In this document: positions 1-4,548 of the stretch, one piece after another
How positions within the stretch are numbered: the stretch's first letter is position 1
Layout of the letters: each line of letters starts with the position of its first letter
DNA from: an uncultured Clostridia bacterium
GTDB taxonomy: Bacteria; Bacillota; Clostridia; Oscillospirales; CAG-272
Assembly: GCA_905235755.1 (NCBI GenBank)
Contig: CAJONA010000087.1
Coordinates: 1 to 5,325, forward strand
Direction: 5' to 3'
DNA: 5,325 nucleotides
The notes under the pieces: model-generated
The model's database searches: none
Seen by the model: the letters and a program-made list of their open reading frames with translations, nothing else
What the model was told of the DNA's origin: nothing
Made by a program: the position numbers and the translations under genes

Positions 1-152
1 CGGGCAAAGATCCGTCGAGTTCAAACCGGAGCAAAATTTAGAAACCAAAGGAGCTGTGTGACGACGTTTCAGGCGAGGGCAAATAACGTTATTCTCTCGG
101 CTTTATCTGCGCTACACAGGCGCTCAAGCGGCACGCTTGTCTGCTTCTTTTG

Positions 153-181
153 GTGCTTTTCTTTCAGATAAAGAAAAGCAC
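153..181. repeat. 12-bp inverted repeat (hairpin)
   Basis: GTGCTTTTCTTT (153-164) and AAAGAAAAGCAC (170-181) are exact reverse complements separated by the 5-nt loop CAGAT. No T-run follows on the plus strand, and on the minus strand the stem is followed by CAAAAGAAG rather than Ts. A simple intrinsic terminator is therefore not supported. It could be part of a structured RNA or of a repeated intergenic element. Confidence 0.6.
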
Positions 182-199
182 ATCTGCCTTGCGCACGGC

Positions 200-273
200 G
201 CGCGAAAAATCAGCGCGGCGCGAGAAAAGCCGGCTCGCGAGAAAACGCGGCGCGAAAAATCAGCGCGGCGCGA
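200..273. repeat. 24-bp direct repeat pair, 50-bp period
   Basis: The 24 bases at 200-223 recur exactly at 250-273, a period of 50 bp. The unit begins GCGCGAAAAATCAG and ends CGCGGCGCGA. Shorter CGCGA-plus-purine units at 201, 219, 236, 251 and 269 run through both copies and the spacer, so the pair looks like a partial higher-order duplication of a shorter 15-18 bp unit. Confidence 0.7.
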
Positions 274-286
274 AAGAAAAAGCGGC

Positions 287-328
287 GAGAAAATCCGCCG
301 ACCGTTTTTTCGGTCGGCGGATTTTCTC
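287..328 (-). terminator. Intrinsic terminator of the aldolase/glycosidase operon
   Basis: The arms 287-304 and 311-328 are perfectly complementary over 18 bp (core CCGCCGACCG / CGGTCGGCGG) around a 6-nt T loop. Read on the minus strand, the stem is followed by GCCGCTTTTTCTTT, a broken U-tract. This places it as the end of the leftward operon. The hydrolase stop codon (327-329) shares two bases with the outer stem, so termination follows translation immediately. On the plus strand the downstream tract is weak, so activity in that direction is doubtful. Confidence 0.8.
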
Positions 329-1676
329 ACATATAAATTTTTACGAACCACGTCGAATATATTTTCGTTTCGAGCGTTGTTTTGAGCGTCGCGGCACTCG
401 TTTTGTTCGTGCGGAAAAGCTCCATATCGCGCTCCTCGTCGAGAAGATAGTATTCTATCTTTTTTTCGCCGTCGCCGAGCCCCGACAGAGAGATCTCGAT
501 ATCCTTGCTTTGCGGAGCGTCGTCCGCTTCGTCAAAGTACGTCAGCATTATCGCCGCAGTGTTCTCTCCCTTTGCGCCGACGGCAAAGACGTGCTCGTCG
601 TCGGAAACCGTTTCGATCTGCGTTCCCATACGGTACATCTCGCCGTACATTTTAAAAGGATAATAACCCTTGAGCGGCGTGAGGAAAGTCGTGTCGAACA
701 TGCCGTTCCACGAGCACGGACGCGCGTCGTAATACATCATATGATCTATCTTCGACGCCTGCCCGCACGCCATCGCGCCCGCGACGAACGACGACCCTTT
801 GAGCCCCTTTATCGCGCGTATCGAATGAATATATTCGTCACCCGTCCAGCCTCTGGCGTAATTCCACTCGTCGAGTATCAGCTCGGTTTTGCCCTGCCGG
901 CCGTACTCGCAGAGAAGATCGTATGCGCGTTCGCCGTCGCTGATATACTTTTTCGGAGTGTTCTTGTAACCGTGGAACGAAAAGAAGTCGAGCGCAAGTC
1001 CCTCTTTTTGGAGCGCATCAAAAAGCATATGATTGTTGTTGTCGTTCAAACAATGACAAAACGCCGGTCCGCCTATTTTCAAATCGGGAAAACACGCTTT
1101 CAAATGCTTTAACGCCGTCGTGAAAAATTCGATAAACTGCTCCGGAGTGCCTTGCCAACACGGGTTTGTCCCGTCGGCATGGTAGATGTCCGGCTCGTTC
1201 CATATCTCCCAATACTCGATCCCGTAGCTGTAGCCGTCCGCCCAGCCCTCGTTGTAGTGACGGATGATATGCTCGCATATCCTCGCCCATTTGAGAAAGT
1301 CCTTCGGCGGATATGTCCCGACCTTTTTTTTATGTTCTATCGACGCGCCGAGACGGTAAAAGACCTCGGCGCCGCCGTCCGCCGCCGCTTTGACATACTT
1401 GTCCGTATATTCGAAATCGTACGACGCGGGGTCGTTCTCGTCGGCGTCGAAATTGCGGAAAATGCGGTGTACGTCGACGGCAAATTCGCCGCAATAGCCG
1501 CTGTAGAACGCCGCGTCGTGGCTTCGGCAGTACGGTATTCCCGCCTCGCGGAAATATTTGAAATTGCTCATATTATCCGCGCATCTTGTCGTTTCGCCGG
1601 TGGGAACGTTGTTGACCGAGTGCATTATTTTCATTTTCCCGAGGTTTTTTGAAATGTCCGCTTTCAAATTGCTCAT
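327..1676 (-). CDS. GH39-like clan GH-A glycoside hydrolase
   Basis: This 449-residue protein has the hallmarks of a (beta/alpha)8 retaining glycosidase. WEIWNEPD at 156-163 carries the presumed acid/base E161. LDFFSFHGY at 229-237 matches the conserved Ser-x-His-x-Tyr strand, and LILDEWN at 266-272 carries the presumed nucleophile E270. The N-terminal stretch (KIMHSVNNVP at 16-25, YCRSHD at 49-54) and the order of motifs fit family GH39, which includes beta-xylosidases and alpha-L-iduronidases. Its length is slightly below that of typical bacterial GH39 xylosidases. A short beta-rich tail (about 360-449) may be the family's C-terminal sandwich. There is no signal peptide or membrane segment, so it should be cytoplasmic and act on imported oligosaccharides. 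The ATG overlaps the aldolase stop (ATGA) and has AAAGGA upstream inside that gene, which indicates translational coupling. Family assignment is fairly secure; the substrate is unknown. Confidence 0.78.
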   Translation of the reverse strand: MSNLKADISKNLGKMKIMHSVNNVPTGETTRCADNMSNFKYFREAGIPYCRSHDAAFYSGYCGEFAVDVHRIFRNFDADENDPASYDFEYTDKYVKAAADGGAEVFYRLGASIEHKKKVGTYPPKDFLKWARICEHIIRHYNEGWADGYSYGIEYWEIWNEPDIYHADGTNPCWQGTPEQFIEFFTTALKHLKACFPDLKIGGPAFCHCLNDNNNHMLFDALQKEGLALDFFSFHGYKNTPKKYISDGERAYDLLCEYGRQGKTELILDEWNYARGWTGDEYIHSIRAIKGLKGSSFVAGAMACGQASKIDHMMYYDARPCSWNGMFDTTFLTPLKGYYPFKMYGEMYRMGTQIETVSDDEHVFAVGAKGENTAAIMLTYFDEADDAPQSKDIEISLSGLGDGEKKIEYYLLDEERDMELFRTNKTSAATLKTTLETKIYSTWFVKIYM

Positions 1677-2587
1677 TTTTTATTTTCCTTTATTTCCTGC
1701 TTTTCAAAATCGACGAATGAATTGACTTTTTCGATGAGCGTCTCTTTTTCGTCGGAAGTCAGGTGGCGAATAGGTTTTACGCATTCGCCGACGTCAAATC
1801 CCATGCTTTCGAGCACGACCTTCGTCGCGGCGATGGCGTTCGTTTTGAGAAGTTCCGCGATGACGTTGTTTATGCCATCCTGAAGCTTTCTCGCCGTGTC
1901 GACGTCGCCCGATTTGAACGAACCATACAGTTTTACGAAAAGTCCGGGCATTACGTTGTACGTCGTGCCTATACCGGCGTCCGCACCTATCGCAAGGCCG
2001 CAAACGAGCATTTCGTCGGGGCCGTTTATGACGTTGATGTTGCCGCCGTTTATCTGTTTTACTCTTTCAAGACTGTAATAATCGGGGTTGGTCCATTTCA
2101 GCCCGATAACGCTTTCTATTTGCATAAGCCGCTCGATGAGCGACACGGGCATCGGGCGCGCGCCGGGATAGCAGTACATCACCATCGGGAGCGCCGCGGC
2201 GTCCGTTATTGCCTTGTAGTAGTTATAAACGTCGTCGTCGCTGTACGCGAAATATATCGGCGGTATCGACGATATCGCCGCCGCGCCCGCTTTTTCGGCG
2301 TGACGCGCGAGGGCTATCGTGTCATCGAGATTCATCGCGCCGATGTGGTCGATGACGGGTACGCGTCCGCCCACCGCTTCGAGCGTTGCTTCGAGCATTT
2401 CCATACGCTGCTCGGGACGGAGCAGCAGTCCCTCGCCCGTCGAGCCGCAGATGTAAAATCCGCTGACACCGAAGGAAAGCTGCCAGTCGACGAGCTTTTT
2501 CAGCACGTCTTTTTTTATTTTGCCGCTGTCGTCGACAGGTGTCACGAGCGCGGGCATAATTCCTTTAAAAAGTATATTGTTTTCCAT
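1673..2587 (-). CDS. N-acetylneuraminate lyase-like aldolase (DapA/NanA superfamily)
   Basis: This 304-residue class I aldolase belongs to the dihydrodipicolinate synthase/N-acetylneuraminate lyase superfamily. Family residues are in place: GSTGE at 48-52 binds the carboxylate of the keto acid, Y138 (in YCYPG) is the catalytic Tyr, and K164 (in GLKWTNPD) is the Schiff-base Lys. INGPDEM at 187-193 and GADAGIGTTYN at 201-211 resemble sialic-acid lyase (NGYDE, GADGGIGSTYN) more than DHDPS, and the DHDPS arginine after YNVPS is not at the usual spacing. The likely reaction is reversible cleavage of N-acetylneuraminate or another 2-keto-3-deoxy sugar acid to pyruvate and an aldose, in the cytosol. 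I chose the start at 2587 because MENNILFKGIMPALVTP begins the canonical fold and GAGGTG lies 4 nt upstream. The in-frame extension to 2713 runs through the promoter and is spurious. It is the first gene of the operon. Substrate is uncertain; other keto-acid aldolases remain possible. Confidence 0.8.
   Translation of the reverse strand: MENNILFKGIMPALVTPVDDSGKIKKDVLKKLVDWQLSFGVSGFYICGSTGEGLLLRPEQRMEMLEATLEAVGGRVPVIDHIGAMNLDDTIALARHAEKAGAAAISSIPPIYFAYSDDDVYNYYKAITDAAALPMVMYCYPGARPMPVSLIERLMQIESVIGLKWTNPDYYSLERVKQINGGNINVINGPDEMLVCGLAIGADAGIGTTYNVMPGLFVKLYGSFKSGDVDTARKLQDGINNVIAELLKTNAIAATKVVLESMGFDVGECVKPIRHLTSDEKETLIEKVNSFVDFEKQEIKENKK
1685..1691 (-). promoter_or_regulatory. Ribosome binding site of the GH39-like gene
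   Basis: AAAGGAA on the minus strand lies within the last codons of the aldolase gene, 8 nt before the ATG at 1676. It supports the overlapping ATGA start over the later in-frame Met codons (residues 15, 18 and 36). Confidence 0.65.
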
Positions 2588-2591
2588 AATG

Positions 2592-2597
2592 CACCTC
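2592..2597 (-). promoter_or_regulatory. Ribosome binding site that fixes the aldolase start
   Basis: GAGGTG on the minus strand sits 4 nt before the ATG at 2587 (about 6 nt from its GAGG core). It decides the start: the upstream in-frame ATG at 2713 would translate through two promoter-like elements and gives a non-homologous leader. Confidence 0.7.
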
Positions 2598-2605
2598 GTT
2601 TTGTA

Positions 2606-2646
2606 TTTATAAGTAAAGTATACAGCGCGGTCAATACATTTGTCAA
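2606..2646 (-). promoter_or_regulatory. Two overlapping SigA-like promoters for the aldolase/GH39 operon
   Basis: On the minus strand TTGACA (2641-2646) is separated by 18 nt from TATACT (2617-2622). A second pair, TTGACC (2629-2634) and TATAAA (2606-2611), has a 17-nt spacer. Both would give very short leaders, roughly 12-25 nt before the ATG at 2587. Either alone would be a good housekeeping promoter; interleaved, they may be alternative start sites or one true and one fortuitous match. Confidence 0.7.
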
Positions 2647-2656
2647 GTGAAAAGTA

Positions 2657-2685
2657 TGGACAAGCGCTTTTTAAAAGTGTAAAAT
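2657..2685 (+). promoter_or_regulatory. Candidate promoter of the sigma-factor fusion gene
   Basis: TGGACA (2657-2662), a 17-nt spacer and TAAAAT (2680-2685) match the SigA consensus at 5 of 6 positions in each hexamer. Transcription would begin near 2692, leaving an ~80-nt leader before the ATG at 2772. The region is back-to-back with the leftward promoters. Confidence 0.5.
2662..2669. promoter_or_regulatory. AAGCGCTT palindrome between divergent promoters (possible operator)
   Basis: This 8-nt perfect palindrome with a central CG lies in the spacer of the rightward promoter and about 16 bp upstream of the leftward -35. The core resembles the centre of LacI/CcpA-type operators (AARCGYT), but the flanking cre positions do not match. 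It is a candidate only. Confidence 0.25.
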
Positions 2686-2758
2686 AAAAATAATGAAGTT
2701 TTTTCAAATCCAAATCCCGAAAATTGCCACTTTCATTACGAAGACCGTGATGAGCGAC

Positions 2759-2765
2759 AAAGGAG
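2759..2765 (+). promoter_or_regulatory. Ribosome binding site of the sigma-factor fusion gene
   Basis: AAAGGAG ends 6 nt before the ATG at 2772. This is an ideal match and supports that start. Confidence 0.8.
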
Positions 2766-2771
2766 CGAAAA

Positions 2772-4352
2772 ATGACAATCGCCGAAAAATTTGCAAAAGA
2801 ATATATCGGAAAAGTGTTTTATTTCTGCCTCAAAAAGACGGGGAGCGACGATGACGCCAAGGAGCTTTCGAGCGATATCGGCTACGAGGTGCTGTCGTCG
2901 CTGAGCCGCGGCGCCGATCCCGAAAACTTCGACGCTTGGGTGTGGACGATAGCGCGCCGCCGCTGGGCGAAATTCGCCGCGAAGAAGTATTATAATGAGC
3001 CCGAACGAGTCGACATTCGGGACTACGACGATATTCTCGCGGCGGACGACGACACGGAGCGCGACGTCATCATAAGCGAAGATTTGGCGACGCTTCGCCG
3101 CGAGCTTGCGTTCATCCGCGCGGATTACCGAAATATACTCGTCGCGCATTATGTGGACGAAATGAGCGTATCGGAAATATCAAAAAAGTTTAATACTCCC
3201 GTCGGCACGGTCAAAACACGACTGCAAAACAGTCGAAAAATTTTGAAAGAAGGTATGAATATGGCAAGAACATTCGGAAAGAGAAGCTATAATCCGGAAG
3301 AAGTGGGATTTGTTTCATCGGGGAATCATACATCCGGATTACCATTCAGTGCGGTACAAAGAAAAATACCCAAAAATATATTGCTCGAAGCGAGCAACAA
3401 CCCATCGACAATAGAGGAGCTCGCAATGGAGCTCGGCATCGCCGTCCCGTATATGGAAGAAGAGGTCGAGATACTCGAAAAAAGTGAGCTCTTAAAAAAG
3501 GTCGACGGCGACAAGTATCTGACGAGTTTCTTTATCGAACCGCGTGAATGCAGGAATGAAATAAACGAGCTGTCGTGTGTTTTTTCCGAACAGAATTATG
3601 AGAAAATATGGGCGCTTGCGAAAAAAGCAACAGAAAAAGCAAAAGAACTCGGCGTTTTAAACGGAACGGTGAGCGAAAACGACGCACAGATGTTTTTCGC
3701 TTTCAATATCGAGCAAAAAACGGAAAACTCATGTTTTGAAGGCAATGTTTTTTACAAATTTAAACGAGCCGACGGCGGAAATTGGGGCTTTATTGGTTTT
3801 GAAAGCGGTACAACGTGCCGCCTACCTGCTAACTTTTTCAACAACAATTGCTCGGAATCTGACGGAATTTCCGCAAACGGTTATCAATCGGGCAGCGGAT
3901 CATTCGGCAAAAAGCTTTACAGCGGGAACGGCACTCCCGATTCAATCTATATGCACGTATTAAAGCTCCTTTCCGAAAACGGCGGCGACGTCGGCGCTCT
4001 GTCGGAGAGCGAGAAGGCTTTGACGGAACATATCATCAAGGACGGATATCTTGTTAAAACCGCCGACGGAAAACTCCTTCCGCAGATGCTCATCTTCAAG
4101 GACGACGCAAAGCAGAAGATAAACGAATATATCTTCTCTCTGCCCGAATACGAGCAACTGAAAACGAGAACGGCTGATTATATCTCAAAGGTGCGCGATA
4201 TCGTCGCACGGTACAGCGTGCCATATCTCAAAGATGATTTTGACTATTATGTCGCAATGTCGACAGATGTCCGCTCGATAATCGCTTGCCTTTGGAAAGA
4301 CAAAGGACTTTACACCGGCGGCAACGCACAGTTTGTCGGACTTTATTATTGA
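2772..4352 (+). CDS. ECF-type sigma factor with large C-terminal winged-helix extension
   Basis: The 526-residue protein begins as an extracytoplasmic-function sigma factor. Region 2 spans about 5-72, with DDAKELSSDIGYEVL and FDAWVWTIARRRWAKF matching the core-binding and -10 recognition helices. Region 4 spans about 105-160, and VSEISKKFNTPVGTVKTRL is the -35 recognition helix-turn-helix. ECF factors usually stop at 160-200 residues; this one continues for ~365. Residues 201-256 look like a winged helix (STIEELAMELGIAVPYMEEE, then wing KKVDGDKYL), followed by helices to about 296. Residues 305-360 are beta-rich with an aromatic GGNWGFIGFE motif and Cys 321, 349 and 360. A Gly/Ser-rich linker (365-388) leads to a second winged-helix-like unit (393-442) and more helices. 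There is no membrane segment, so it is cytoplasmic. It is divergent from the aldolase operon, and no anti-sigma gene is seen. The sigma half is secure; the C-terminal role (ligand sensing or autoinhibition) is inference. Confidence 0.8.
   Translation: MTIAEKFAKEYIGKVFYFCLKKTGSDDDAKELSSDIGYEVLSSLSRGADPENFDAWVWTIARRRWAKFAAKKYYNEPERVDIRDYDDILAADDDTERDVIISEDLATLRRELAFIRADYRNILVAHYVDEMSVSEISKKFNTPVGTVKTRLQNSRKILKEGMNMARTFGKRSYNPEEVGFVSSGNHTSGLPFSAVQRKIPKNILLEASNNPSTIEELAMELGIAVPYMEEEVEILEKSELLKKVDGDKYLTSFFIEPRECRNEINELSCVFSEQNYEKIWALAKKATEKAKELGVLNGTVSENDAQMFFAFNIEQKTENSCFEGNVFYKFKRADGGNWGFIGFESGTTCRLPANFFNNNCSESDGISANGYQSGSGSFGKKLYSGNGTPDSIYMHVLKLLSENGGDVGALSESEKALTEHIIKDGYLVKTADGKLLPQMLIFKDDAKQKINEYIFSLPEYEQLKTRTADYISKVRDIVARYSVPYLKDDFDYYVAMSTDVRSIIACLWKDKGLYTGGNAQFVGLYY
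3248..3263 (+). promoter_or_regulatory. Possible internal translation start inside the sigma fusion
   Basis: AGAAGG (3248-3253) lies 7 nt upstream of an in-frame ATG (3261-3263, Met164), exactly at the boundary between sigma region 4 and the C-terminal extension. Initiation here would give a 363-residue product lacking the sigma domains. It may be chance in a Lys/Glu-rich stretch. Confidence 0.3.
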
Positions 4353-4375
4353 CATCAAAACAGCGCCCGCAAAAA

Positions 4376-4503
4376 AGCCTTCCCCTTGAGGGGAAGGTGG
4401 CATCCGTAAGGATGACGGATGAGGTGGCGATCGAAACGAACGCTTTGAGTTCTACACCTCATCAGTCACGCGATCGTGACAGCTTCTCCTCGAGGAGAAG
4501 CCT
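4376..4503. repeat. MITE/REP-like inverted-repeat element with nested hairpins
   Basis: The arms 4376-4426 and 4455-4503 are imperfect inverted repeats: 21 of the outer 27 positions and 13 of the inner 14 match, with a divergent 8-10 nt patch between. Each arm folds into two hairpins. On the left these are CCTTCCCC/GGGGAAGG (4378-4397) and CATCC/GGATG (4401-4414). On the right they are GTCACG/CGTGAC (4465-4480) and a 20-nt perfect palindrome centred on CTCGAG (4482-4501). The 28-nt centre has no coding capacity. No clear target-site duplication is visible. The architecture resembles non-autonomous palindromic elements that I recall between genes in Clostridia; family identity is from memory and unverified. 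Confidence 0.7.
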
Positions 4504-4507
4504 ATCA

Positions 4508-4535
4508 AAAAACGCACCTCGCGGGGTGCGTTTTT
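4508..4535. terminator. Bidirectional intrinsic terminator
   Basis: AAAAACGCACC (4508-4518) pairs with GGTGCGTTTTT (4525-4535) around a 6-nt loop TCGCGG. A T-run follows the GC stem on the plus strand and TTTTTT follows it on the minus strand. It lies between convergent genes: 13 nt past the pnp stop on one side, and past the sigma fusion plus the palindromic element on the other. It can serve both transcripts. Confidence 0.85.
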
Positions 4536-4548
4536 CATAATCTTGTTT

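Larger units (their letters stand above)
1..326. other. Non-coding, palindrome-rich intergenic region
   Basis: I see no credible gene here. The stretch holds several small dyads: a 12-nt perfect palindrome AATAACGTTATT (82-93) flanked by CGAG (74-77) and CTCG (96-99), a 6-bp hairpin CAAGCG/CGCTTG (125-139), and a 12-bp hairpin (153-181). Next come a 24-bp direct repeat and a CGCGA-type repeat cluster (200-290), then a terminator stem. The open frames that cross it are Arg/Lys-rich by-products of the repeats. Plus frame 1 is open from the window edge to a TAA at 169-171 but shows no start codon or recognisable domain. The segment may be a structured RNA, a multi-copy intergenic element, or the decayed end of an upstream gene; I cannot tell which. 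Confidence 0.6.

Noticed and set aside
5..40. tRNA fragment suggested by GAGTTCAAACCGG
   Set aside because: The sequence around TTCAAAC does not form a 5-bp T stem and no acceptor or anticodon arms can be drawn.
1..171. Open frame 1 on the plus strand from the window edge to TAA at 169-171
   Set aside because: It has no start in the window, is Arg/Cys/Phe-rich with no recognisable domain, and crosses strong palindromes. It could be a gene tail but the sequence does not support it.
200..273. CRISPR array
   Set aside because: There are only two exact 24-bp copies with a 26-bp spacer that is itself made of the same motif, and no cas genes. It is better read as a local duplication.
124..385. 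Arg/Lys/Ser-rich open frames on both strands across the repeat cluster
   Set aside because: Their composition simply reflects the CGCGAAAA-type repeats; there is no ribosome binding site, no domain, and they overlap the terminator and the hydrolase.
1673..2587. Calling the aldolase DapA (lysine biosynthesis)
   Set aside because: The GPDE and GADAGIGTTYN segments are lyase-like, the DHDPS-specific arginine is not at its usual spacing, and it is coupled to a glycosidase rather than to lysine genes.
2655..2672. Full catabolite-response element (cre)
   Set aside because: Only the central AAGCGCTT fits; the flanking TG and CA positions of the cre consensus do not match, so it is kept only as a weak palindrome.
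2588..2713. N-terminal extension of the aldolase to an ATG at 2713
   Set aside because: The added residues are not homologous to the family, run through both promoter pairs, and a good ribosome binding site serves the start at 2587.
2736..3149. Minus-strand open frame of 137 codons opposite the sigma domain
   Set aside because: It is a shadow of the clearly recognisable ECF sigma regions on the plus strand, and its translation has no recognisable fold.
4286..4540. Plus-strand open frame through the palindromic element
   Set aside because: It spans the end of the sigma gene, the inverted repeat and the terminator in another frame; the translation is repeat-derived.
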